NCBI GenBank assembly: GCA_035285325.1
Contig: JAYKJB010000061.1
Location: forward strand, 18,934-82,933
Direction: 5' to 3'
From: Candidatus Sericytochromatia bacterium
GTDB taxonomy: Bacteria; Cyanobacteriota; Sericytochromatia; S15B-MN24; JAQBPE01
Length of the DNA: 64,000 nucleotides
Shown here: positions 9,004 to 16,213 of the stretch, in pieces
Position numbering within the stretch: the first letter of the stretch is position 1
How the letters are laid out: each line of letters opens with the position of its first letter
Notes under the pieces: model-generated
The model's input: the letters and a program-made list of their open reading frames with translations, nothing else
What the model was told of the DNA's origin: nothing
The model's database searches: none
Made by a program: the position numbers and the translations under genes

Positions 9004-9030
9004 GGCTTCGATATCCAAGGCTTTCCTTCG

Positions 9031-9086
9031 CTCGGCTGTTCAAGCTGGTGCACGCCCGTGCCGATGCTCTGTTCAGCCGAGTTTTT
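9031..9086 (+). terminator. candidate intrinsic terminator after flgG
   Basis: CTCGGCTG (9031-9038) pairs with CAGCCGAG (9074-9081) and TTTTT follows at 9082-9086. The 35-base interior contains a second small stem (GCACG/CGTGC). A long interior is unusual, but the GC-rich outer stem with an immediate T-run is the classical layout. It would separate flgFG from flgAHIJ transcription. Confidence 0.5.
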
Positions 9087-9174
9087 CGTTGGCGTGCGCG
9101 TTCCAAGGTTCCACAGGAACCGTAACGCCCCTCACCGACCCATCCCCTGCATCTGGCTACGCTGGTGCCACACT

Positions 9175-9885
9175 ATGTTCCGCGCCGTGCTCTTTTCCTT
9201 GGTGTTTCTCGTGCCTCAGGCGGCCTGGGCGCTGCCTGGGTTACGAGAACAGGACGTGCTCGATCTGGTGCGCAACGAAGCCTGTGCTCGCCTGCAGATT
9301 CCGCGACGGGACGTCGACGTGGCGTGGAAGGACATGGCCCTGGACAGCCTGGTCACGGCCTTACCCCCTGGTCGGGTCTCCCTCCAACTCGGCCCGGTCA
9401 CCCGCCTCGGAGGCGCCCGCAATCTCCCCGTTCAGGTGCTGGTGAATGGCCAGAAGTATCGCACGATCTTTCCGCGCCTCGACGTCCAGATCACCCAGGA
9501 CGTGCTGGTGACTGTCAATCGCATTCCGCGTGGCAGCGTGCCGCAATCAAGCGATTTCGAGCTGGTCCGTCAACCGGTCGCGCACATGGCTCAGCCCGCG
9601 TTGACCAGTTGGAGCCAGGTGGTCGGAAACGAGACCACCCGAGACATCTTGCCCGGCACGGTCCTGACCTCGGGCATGTTCCGCCAGGCCCCGCTCGTCA
9701 AAGCGGGAGACGAGGTGACGGTAGTGGTGCAAAGCGGCGGGCTGAGTATCCTGTCGCGCGGCATCGCCCGTTCAGCGGGAGGGAGCGGAAATCTGGTGAA
9801 GATCGTCCATCCGGATACCAAGCACGAGTTCGTGGCCCGCGTGACGGCCCCCGGTAAGGTGGAAGTCCGCCTGGAGGAACCATGA
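9175..9885 (+). CDS. flgA: P-ring assembly chaperone FlgA
   Basis: Periplasmic chaperone that helps FlgI polymerise into the P ring. The 236 residues begin with a Sec signal peptide (FRAVLFSLVFLVPQAAWA, probable cleavage near 20). The SAF-type C-terminal half carries VTVNRIPRGSVPQSSDF, RDILPGTVLTSGMF and VKAGDEVTVVVQSGGLSI, the FlgA hallmarks. ATG 9175 was chosen over an upstream GTG because it places the signal peptide at the N-terminus. It overlaps flgH by 4 bases (ATGA), showing translational coupling with the ring genes. Confidence 0.93.
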   Translation: MFRAVLFSLVFLVPQAAWALPGLREQDVLDLVRNEACARLQIPRRDVDVAWKDMALDSLVTALPPGRVSLQLGPVTRLGGARNLPVQVLVNGQKYRTIFPRLDVQITQDVLVTVNRIPRGSVPQSSDFELVRQPVAHMAQPALTSWSQVVGNETTRDILPGTVLTSGMFRQAPLVKAGDEVTVVVQSGGLSILSRGIARSAGGSGNLVKIVHPDTKHEFVARVTAPGKVEVRLEEP

Positions 9886-10481
9886 AACCCACGCCCATCG
9901 TCTCTGTTGCGTTGACCTGTGTGTGGCTGCTCGCGCAGCCTGCTCCGGCATTGGCTGATTCGCTCTTCACCGAGGGGCCCAATGAAAACCTGACCAGCTT
10001 CTCGCGACCGTTCCTGGGCGTGGGCAACCTGATCACCATCGTGGTGACCGAGCGAACCATCGCAGAGTCAAGCGCGCTCACAAACCGTCGCAAGGACGGA
10101 CGGGTCCGCACCGACTTCGACTTCGGAGGCCTGATTCCGGGCTTGATCAAAAATGCCACGGACATCCGCGGCCGGGATGATTTCCAGGGAGAGGGACTCA
10201 CCAGCCGCAACGGGCGCCTTCAAATGGATGTCACCGCACGCATCGAGGAGGTGCTGGCCAACGGTACCCTGCGCATCGTGGGATTGAAGCACCTGCGGGT
10301 CAATGACGAGGAGACCGACATCGTCATTCGCGGCATCGTGCGCCCCATGGACATCTCCCCGGACAATCGAATCGACTCCAGCCGCATCGCCGATGCCAGC
10401 GTGGACGTGAAGGGTTCCGGCCCCGCCACGGCCAAGGCGACGCCGGGCTTGCTGACACGCCTGTTCAACTGGCTCTGGTAA
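9882..10481 (+). CDS. flgH: flagellar L-ring protein FlgH (no lipobox)
   Basis: L-ring protein that forms the outer-membrane bushing of the rod. The family core VGNLITIVVTERTIAESSA, the GRLQMDVTARIEEVLANGTLRIVG segment and DNRIDSSRIADA are all clear in 199 residues. The signal peptide ends in AQPAPALA followed by DS, which looks like a signal peptidase I site. No cysteine lies at the cleavage site, whereas FlgH of enterobacteria is a lipoprotein. Its presence with FlgI implies an outer membrane. It overlaps flgA by 4 bases. Confidence 0.95.
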   Translation: MKPTPIVSVALTCVWLLAQPAPALADSLFTEGPNENLTSFSRPFLGVGNLITIVVTERTIAESSALTNRRKDGRVRTDFDFGGLIPGLIKNATDIRGRDDFQGEGLTSRNGRLQMDVTARIEEVLANGTLRIVGLKHLRVNDEETDIVIRGIVRPMDISPDNRIDSSRIADASVDVKGSGPATAKATPGLLTRLFNWLW

Positions 10482-10505
10482 TCCTCACGAGAAGGGACGC
10501 TGCCC

Positions 10506-11645
10506 ATGCGCCTGTCAACCCGCCTGTTTGTCTGTATGAACCTCGCGCTCGGCTTCGCGGGCGCCCCTCAGGCACGGGCAGAAATTCTGACCCAAGGGGC
10601 GGACGTGCGGGTCAAGGACATCGCGTCCTTCCAGGGGGCACGTCCGAATCAGGTCGCGGGCTTGGGGTTGGTCGTTGGCCTGCAGGGCACGGGCGATAGC
10701 CAACAGGTCCGCATCACCAACCGGGCCATCGAAAACATGATCCAGCGTCTCAACAACATTCCGCCCAACGAGCTGCTGAACTCCTTGCAAACCCGCAACG
10801 CGGCCCTGGTGACCGTCACGGCAACCTTACCGGCCTTTCTGAAGCCAGGCCAAAGCGTGGACGTGACGGTGGCGAGCCTGGGTGACGCGCGCGCCATCAC
10901 GAACGGCGTGCTGCTGCAGACGCCGTTGAAGGCGACGGACGGAAAAACCTACGTCGTGGCGCAGGGTCCCATTTCCACCGGAGGTTTTGTTTCGACGGCC
11001 TCGGGCTCCCAGACGACCAAGAACAACGTGGTGGTGGGTCGGGTCCCGAACGGCGGCCTGGTAGAGCGAGAAGTCCCCGTGACGGTCGTGGACAATACCG
11101 GCTTCATGCACATCAACCTGGTCAACCCCGACTATGCCACGGCGGCCCGCATGGCCGAGTCAATCAACAAGAGTGCCCTGGCGGTGGCTCAAGCCACCGA
11201 TGCCGGCACCGTGCGCTGCTACGTCACCTCCGTGTATCGAGACAGGGTTCCCGAACTGATCGCGCGGATCGAACAACTGACCCTACGTCCCGACCACATC
11301 GCCAAGGTCGTGATCGAGGAACGCTCGGGCACGGTGCTGCTCGGTGCCAACACGCGCATCGATCCGGTGGCCATCTCGCACGGCGGTCTGATTGTGAAAG
11401 TCGACACCAAAACGGAAGTGTCCCAACCACCGGCATTCAGCCAGGGGCGGACGGTCGTGACTCAGAACTCCAACATCAGCGTGATGGAGCAACCGGCCAA
11501 AACCCTCTCCTTCGAATCCGGTGCCACGCTGGGTCAGTTGATCCGAGCGCTGAACGCCCTGGGGGTCAAACCCCGCGAAATGATTTCCATCGTGCAAAAC
11601 ATCAAAGCCGCAGGCGCGCTGAATGCCCACCTCGAAATTATCTGA
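10506..11645 (+). CDS. flgI: flagellar P-ring protein FlgI
   Basis: Periplasmic P-ring protein surrounding the rod at the peptidoglycan layer. A signal peptide (cleavage near ARA, residue 25) is followed by the family start RVKDIASFQGARPNQVAGLG. The LVVGLQGTGDS loop, GRVPNGGLVEREV and the ending LIRALNALGVKPREMISI are all classical. The 379 residues match the usual length. It lies 24 bases after flgH in the ring operon. Confidence 0.97.
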   Translation: MRLSTRLFVCMNLALGFAGAPQARAEILTQGADVRVKDIASFQGARPNQVAGLGLVVGLQGTGDSQQVRITNRAIENMIQRLNNIPPNELLNSLQTRNAALVTVTATLPAFLKPGQSVDVTVASLGDARAITNGVLLQTPLKATDGKTYVVAQGPISTGGFVSTASGSQTTKNNVVVGRVPNGGLVEREVPVTVVDNTGFMHINLVNPDYATAARMAESINKSALAVAQATDAGTVRCYVTSVYRDRVPELIARIEQLTLRPDHIAKVVIEERSGTVLLGANTRIDPVAISHGGLIVKVDTKTEVSQPPAFSQGRTVVTQNSNISVMEQPAKTLSFESGATLGQLIRALNALGVKPREMISIVQNIKAAGALNAHLEII

Positions 11646-11702
11646 CCCGGCAACCGGATCGTCTACCAACGCCTTGGGGTAAAAGGGAATCAAGGAGCGC
11701 CC

Positions 11703-12044
11703 ATGCAACCGATCGCCTCGCCTGCCTTTCTGCCGCTACCCGCCGCCGGTTTTCAGAAACCTGATGCGGCTGCGCGCGAAAACCAGCTCAAGCAGGCAGT
11801 CGATGATTTTGCCAGCATCTTGTTTTCGCAGATGTTCCGAGAGATGCGCGAGGCGGGTAAGGACGAAGACGAGGGCAGTGTCTTTGGCGGTGGGGATACC
11901 AATCTGTTCATGCACCTGATGGACCAAGAACTTGGCGATAGCTACGCCCGTGCAGGCGGAAATCCGCTGCGCGAAGCCATGCTGCGTCAACTGAACAAAC
12001 CCACCGATCCGGCCCTCACAGGTCGCCAAGGGGGTAGCCTGTGA
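11703..12044 (+). CDS. flgJ: FlgJ rod-binding domain protein (no muramidase)
   Basis: 113-residue protein equal to the N-terminal rod-capping half of FlgJ: KQAVDDFASILFSQMFREMRE, then FGGGDTNLFMHLMDQELGD. The peptidoglycan hydrolase half found in gammaproteobacterial FlgJ is absent, as in many other phyla, so a separate lytic enzyme must open the wall for the rod. Its stop overlaps the GTG start of the sigma factor by 4 bases. Confidence 0.9.
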   Translation: MQPIASPAFLPLPAAGFQKPDAAARENQLKQAVDDFASILFSQMFREMREAGKDEDEGSVFGGGDTNLFMHLMDQELGDSYARAGGNPLREAMLRQLNKPTDPALTGRQGGSL

Positions 12045-12766
12045 CGACGCAGAAACCGGATACTCCCGCCAAAGTACGGGGCCATGCTGGGTTCGATGAT
12101 GAGCAGATCAAAAAATATCTGCCGATGGTCCGCTCGATTGCCCGCCGCATCTCGACCAAACTGCCACGACACTACGACATCGAGGACCTCGTCTCCGATG
12201 GCATCATGGGCCTGATGGCCGCGGCCGACCGGTTTGACCCTGAACGCGGCGTGAAATTCGAAACCTTTGCCACCTACTACATCAAAGGCGCCATCCTCGA
12301 TAACCTGCCCAAGCTTCCGACCATTCCGAACAAACCTCAGAAGCCCGTCGAAGAAGACGTCGTGCCCAACGAGGATGAAGAACTGCAGTCTGACGCGGTG
12401 GCCCTGAGCAGCAAGGTCACCCAGATCACCTACTCCTATATCCTCTCGCTTGATGCGCCGCAGGGCTCAGGAGACGACGGCGAAGACTTCAACCTTCTGA
12501 AGCAACTGGGCAAATCGGACACCGTCCAGCACGAAATGGAACTCGAAGAGTTGCAGCAGATTCTGCGCCTCGCCATCGAGCAGTTGCCGATTCAGGAACG
12601 CACCACGTTGCGTTACTACTATTTTCACCACATGTCTTTCTCCGAAATTGGCCAAAAACTGGGCCTCTCGGAATCGTGGGTGAGTCGCATCCACCGTCGC
12701 GCCCTCGAACAACTGCGCCACAAACTGGGCAAGAAGAAATCCATCGACGATTTCATCAGTTGGTGA
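12041..12766 (+). CDS. FliA/WhiG-like sigma factor with divergent region 3
   Basis: Sigma-70 family factor of 241 residues placed inside the flagellar operon. Region 2 is intact (YLPMVRSIARRI, DIEDLVSDGIMGLMAAADRFD, FETFATYYIKGAILD). Region 4 is a normal helix-turn-helix (MSFSEIGQKLGLSESWVSRIHRRAL). The linker after GAILD, where FliA/WhiG proteins read LRSLDWVPRSVR, is replaced by Pro/acid-rich sequence (PKLPTIPNKPQKPVEED), so region 3 looks altered. It presumably directs RNA polymerase to late flagellar genes (inference from location). GTG start with an AGGGGG site; its first bases overlap the flgJ stop. Confidence 0.85.
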   Translation: MTTQKPDTPAKVRGHAGFDDEQIKKYLPMVRSIARRISTKLPRHYDIEDLVSDGIMGLMAAADRFDPERGVKFETFATYYIKGAILDNLPKLPTIPNKPQKPVEEDVVPNEDEELQSDAVALSSKVTQITYSYILSLDAPQGSGDDGEDFNLLKQLGKSDTVQHEMELEELQQILRLAIEQLPIQERTTLRYYYFHHMSFSEIGQKLGLSESWVSRIHRRALEQLRHKLGKKKSIDDFISW

Positions 12767-12847
12767 TCGAGGCCACGGTTCTCCCACGCCTCTCTCCGGC
12801 TTCATGGAAGAACATAACGTGGAGCCAGGACGGCTCCGGGAGGGTCC

Positions 12848-13270
12848 ATGCACCTGACATCCCTGTCCATGACGGCCGTGGAGCGGTCGCTCGATGGCCT
12901 GGCGGCTCGACAAGCGGCGATCGCCCACAACATCGCCAACATCGCCACGCCAGGTTATGTCAAACGGGAGGTTCCGTTCGAAGAAACGTTGCTTCAGGCC
13001 TTGGACGAAGCGCATCGCCCGATTTCGAGCTCAGGTGGTTTCACGCCGGAAGATGGTGCCCCTGTCACATCTTTACATAACGATCCTCTGATATCGTGGC
13101 GCCCGGTTACCACGACTTCCTCGGAGGGCCCCCAACGGCTCGACGGGAACCAGGTGGCGGTTGAAAAGGAAATCAGCGCGATGGCCAGCAACGCCATCAA
13201 GTTCAACGCGCTAAGTGCCGTTATTGCGAAGGACTTTCAGTTACTGAGAACCATCGCCCAGGCCCGTTGA
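12848..13270 (+). CDS. flgB: flagellar basal-body rod protein FlgB
   Basis: Proximal rod protein of 140 residues with the FlgB signature (LAARQAAIAHNIANIATPGYVKREVPFEETL) and the C-terminal helix (VAVEKEISAMASNAIKFNALSAVI). A strong GGGAGG site lies just before the ATG. It begins the flgB-flgC-fliE-fliF run. Confidence 0.94.
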   Translation: MHLTSLSMTAVERSLDGLAARQAAIAHNIANIATPGYVKREVPFEETLLQALDEAHRPISSSGGFTPEDGAPVTSLHNDPLISWRPVTTTSSEGPQRLDGNQVAVEKEISAMASNAIKFNALSAVIAKDFQLLRTIAQAR

Positions 13271-13311
13271 GTTCGCCCGAGGGGTCGCCCCTCTCGCCAT
13301 AAGGAATCCGC

Positions 13312-13731
13312 ATGTCGACCCTCTCCCAGGTCCTTGACATCTCCGCCTCAGCCATGACGGCCAACCGCTTTTGGTTGGAACGTATTTCCAACAACCTCGC
13401 CAATGCCAACACGACCCAGGGCCCTAACGGCGAAGCCTACCGACGGGAAATTCCCATCTTTGCCGAAATTTTGCGCCAAGAAGTCGGCGGGACCCAACTT
13501 CCGATGGGGGTCGAAGCCACGGGCGTGGCCAAGGACCCCTCACCCTTCCCGCGCGTCTACAATCCGGGGCACCCTCATGCCGATGCGCAGGGCTTCGTGT
13601 CGATGCCCAATGTCAACGTGGTCACCGAGATGGTCGACATGATCACGGCGTCGCGCACCTACGAGGCCAACATTTCGGTCTCCAGCGCGGCCAAGAATAT
13701 GATGAGCAAGGCCATCGAAATCGGTAAGTAA
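13312..13731 (+). CDS. flgC: flagellar basal-body rod protein FlgC
   Basis: Proximal rod protein of 139 residues. The N-terminal helix reads LDISASAMTANRFWLERISNNLANANTT and the C-terminus MPNVNVVTEMVDMITASRTYEANISV, both FlgC-specific. It follows flgB by 41 bases with a TAAGG site before the ATG. Confidence 0.95.
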   Translation: MSTLSQVLDISASAMTANRFWLERISNNLANANTTQGPNGEAYRREIPIFAEILRQEVGGTQLPMGVEATGVAKDPSPFPRVYNPGHPHADAQGFVSMPNVNVVTEMVDMITASRTYEANISVSSAAKNMMSKAIEIGK

Positions 13732-13777
13732 GCGCGTCAGCTTCGGCCACCTCGCCCCAGTCAGGAACACCCTCGAG

Positions 13778-14152
13778 ATGATTCAAGGCATTTCTTCCGG
13801 CACACCGACAGACCCCTTCAAGCTGTTTGAACGGGAATTCACGGCACCACTCAATCGGGTTCGGCAGAGTGCCCCTGTGATGGCCGACGGCATGCCGCTC
13901 GATGCGGCGGAAGGCCTGGGCGTCACCGATGGCCCCACCTTTGGGCAGGTCCTGCAGGATGCGCTGCAATCCGTGGAAGCGGAGAAGGCCAAAGCCGAGT
14001 CGCTCACCCTGGATTTTGCGACCGGAAAACCGGTGGACATTCACACGATGATGATTCAGGTGGCCAAGGCGGACGTGATGATGCAAGTCACCTCGGCGGT
14101 GGTGTCCAAGAGCGCCACCAGCCTCAACCAACTTCTACAGACCCAGGTGTAG
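13778..14152 (+). CDS. fliE: flagellar hook-basal body complex protein FliE
   Basis: FliE joins the MS ring to the rod. The conserved C-terminal half (FGQVLQDALQSVEAEKAKAESL, then VDIHTMMIQVAKADVMMQVTSAVVSK) identifies the family; the N-terminal 50 residues are variable as usual. The 124 residues and the position between flgC and fliF agree. Confidence 0.92.
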   Translation: MIQGISSGTPTDPFKLFEREFTAPLNRVRQSAPVMADGMPLDAAEGLGVTDGPTFGQVLQDALQSVEAEKAKAESLTLDFATGKPVDIHTMMIQVAKADVMMQVTSAVVSKSATSLNQLLQTQV

Positions 14153-14203
14153 GCGAATAGAATCGCCCGCCTGGCGCTTCGATGGGGATAGCGGAGACCA
14201 GCG

Positions 14204-16027
14204 GTGAACTTCTTTGCGGAACTTCCGGCACCAGCCAAGGCCTTGATCGGGGGCCTGGTTCTCTTGGTTCTGGTCTTGGCCGGGGTGGCCTTCATGCCTC
14301 GCGGGGGTGCCTCGGGTACCAATGACGCGCTCGCGGGCCCAGCCCCGGGTTACACCGTCCTGTTCACCAACATGGAACCCAAAACTGCGGGGGAAGCCGG
14401 CAAAACCTTGCAGGCCTCCCAGATTCCGTTTCGCATCTCGCGCAACGGCACGGCGCTGGAAGTTCCGGCAGACCGGGCAGACGACGCCCGGGTCAAGCTG
14501 GCCAGTGAGGGAATCCCCAAGGAAGGCGATCTGGGCTTTTCCCAGATCTTTGGCGAAAAACTTTCCTCGCTGGTCGCCACCGATTTTGAGAAGAAAGTGG
14601 CCTTCAACCGGGCACTGAACGGAGAACTTAGCCGCATCATCCGAAAGATCGACGGGGTTCAGGGCGCTTCGGTCATCGTGAACATGCCGGATGACCAGCT
14701 TTTCACGGAGCAACGGAAGCCCACCACCGCGTCGGTGATGATCAAGCAAGATCCCGCCAAGCGGCTCAGCAAACAACAGGTAGAGGGCATCCAGCACCTC
14801 GTGGCCAGCTCCGTCCCAGGCCTCAAAACCAACAATGTGACAGTTGTTTCAGACACCGGAACGCTGATGTCAGACGGCATGACCGAGAACGCCGGCGACG
14901 TCGAGGACCGGGTGCTCGCCAAGGCCCTCGATCGCCAACTCATGCTCACCCGCGAACGAGAAACGGCCGTTGAGAACAAGGTTCAAAGCCTGCTCGACAA
15001 GATTTTCGGGCCCGGCAAGAGCGTGGTGCGCGTGGCCGCAGACCTCGATTTCACGCAAAAGCGAACCAAAACCAGGCTTTTCGCGCCACCTGCCGATGGT
15101 TCAGGACGCGCGGCCCCCAGTCAGATGCAACGCGTCAGCGAACGCACCAACGGAGGCGCCGCCGGCGGTGGGCTGCCCGGCTTGGCTGCAAACACGCCCA
15201 AGGTCCCTGGTTATCCGCTGGAAACGATTGGCACGCCGAGCGGCAATAGCTACGAGCGAACGGCCGAATCCACCCAGCACGGGACCTACAGCATGAATGA
15301 CACGTTGACGGAGGAAGAAGTCGGCACCATCAAGCGCCTGTCGGTCACCGCTCTGATCCAGGGGCTGCCGGCCGAGAGGATTCCCGCGATGGTCCAGATT
15401 GTCGCCGCCACCTCGGGTGCCGACGTGGCGGGCCGCGGGGACCAGATCGTCGTGCAACCGGTCGCTTTCGACTCTTCGCAGACCGATATGTTGAAGCAGC
15501 TGCTGGAACAGCAAGAGCAGGCCAAACAACCCAACAGCATCAAGAAGAAAGAGGGGGGCATCCCCTTGAGCTGGATCATCGGCGTGGCCGCCGGCTTCCT
15601 GGTGCTCTTGCTGATTCTGGCCATCGTGCGCCTCTCGAACCGCAAGGAGGACACCACGGATGTGCTGGTGGACTCGCTGGGTGACACGGGCATGCCCGCC
15701 AACTTCGACCCGAATGCCCTGGGTGCCTTCAGCCAAGGTGAGATGACCGGCCAGGTTCCCCAGATGGGAGAAGATGGCCCCTTCAGCTTCTTGGAGCAAA
15801 CAGACCCTGAGATGACGGCCGACCTGCTGTCGCAAGAACGCCCGGCCACGGCGGCGGGGGTTCTCAGCCAGGTCAATCCGGGCTTCGCGGAAATGGTGCT
15901 GTCCGTGATGTCCCCTGAACTCCAGGACGACATCTTGAATCGGATGCAGAGCGGCTCGACGCTCCCGGCTTTCCAGGCTCGCCAGGTGGCAAACAACCTG
16001 AAGCGCCGACTTGGCGTTCCGGCGTAG
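14204..16027 (+). CDS. fliF: flagellar MS-ring protein FliF with FliG-like C-terminal segment
   Basis: MS-ring protein of 607 residues. First membrane segment at about 12-30, YscJ/FliF ring-building motifs (FEKKVAFNRALNGELSRIIRKIDGV, VVSDTGTLM), second membrane segment at about 453-476. The cytoplasmic tail is longer than a simple FliG-binding peptide. From about residue 532 it reads DPEMTADLLSQERPATAAG and VLSVMSPELQDDILNRM, which resembles the armadillo-like helices of FliG (LLxxEHPQTIAxxLSxLxP...LPEELQxxVxxRI). This suggests a partial FliF-FliG fusion. No separate fliG, fliH or fliI follows; flhA is next. GTG start with GGAG upstream. Confidence 0.93.
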   Translation: MNFFAELPAPAKALIGGLVLLVLVLAGVAFMPRGGASGTNDALAGPAPGYTVLFTNMEPKTAGEAGKTLQASQIPFRISRNGTALEVPADRADDARVKLASEGIPKEGDLGFSQIFGEKLSSLVATDFEKKVAFNRALNGELSRIIRKIDGVQGASVIVNMPDDQLFTEQRKPTTASVMIKQDPAKRLSKQQVEGIQHLVASSVPGLKTNNVTVVSDTGTLMSDGMTENAGDVEDRVLAKALDRQLMLTRERETAVENKVQSLLDKIFGPGKSVVRVAADLDFTQKRTKTRLFAPPADGSGRAAPSQMQRVSERTNGGAAGGGLPGLAANTPKVPGYPLETIGTPSGNSYERTAESTQHGTYSMNDTLTEEEVGTIKRLSVTALIQGLPAERIPAMVQIVAATSGADVAGRGDQIVVQPVAFDSSQTDMLKQLLEQQEQAKQPNSIKKKEGGIPLSWIIGVAAGFLVLLLILAIVRLSNRKEDTTDVLVDSLGDTGMPANFDPNALGAFSQGEMTGQVPQMGEDGPFSFLEQTDPEMTADLLSQERPATAAGVLSQVNPGFAEMVLSVMSPELQDDILNRMQSGSTLPAFQARQVANNLKRRLGVPA

Positions 16028-16104
16028 GCCATTCCACCACGCTCGCCTGCACCCCATTCAGGTGGACGGAAATCCACCCCCCTGACCGCGTCACGGGGTC
16101 ACCC

Positions 16105-16173
16105 CATGTGCGCAGATCACATGCCGCGGCGTATCACCACGCTAAACTGGGTAGAGATTATGTAAATCTGCGC
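16105..16173 (+). promoter_or_regulatory. overlapping inverted repeats in the flhA leader
   Basis: In the 186-base gap between fliF and flhA, CATGTG (16105-16110) and CACATG (16118-16123) form a 6-7-6 dyad. Its centre overlaps GCGCAGAT (16110-16117), which is a perfect 8-base inverted match to ATCTGCGC (16166-16173). The two pairings are mutually exclusive as RNA. The layout could be an operator plus leader hairpin, or a switch in the leader. No function is known. Confidence 0.35.
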
Positions 16174-16213
16174 GCCCTGGTCTGAGCGCGTCAACGATGA
16201 AAGGCCTCTCCAC

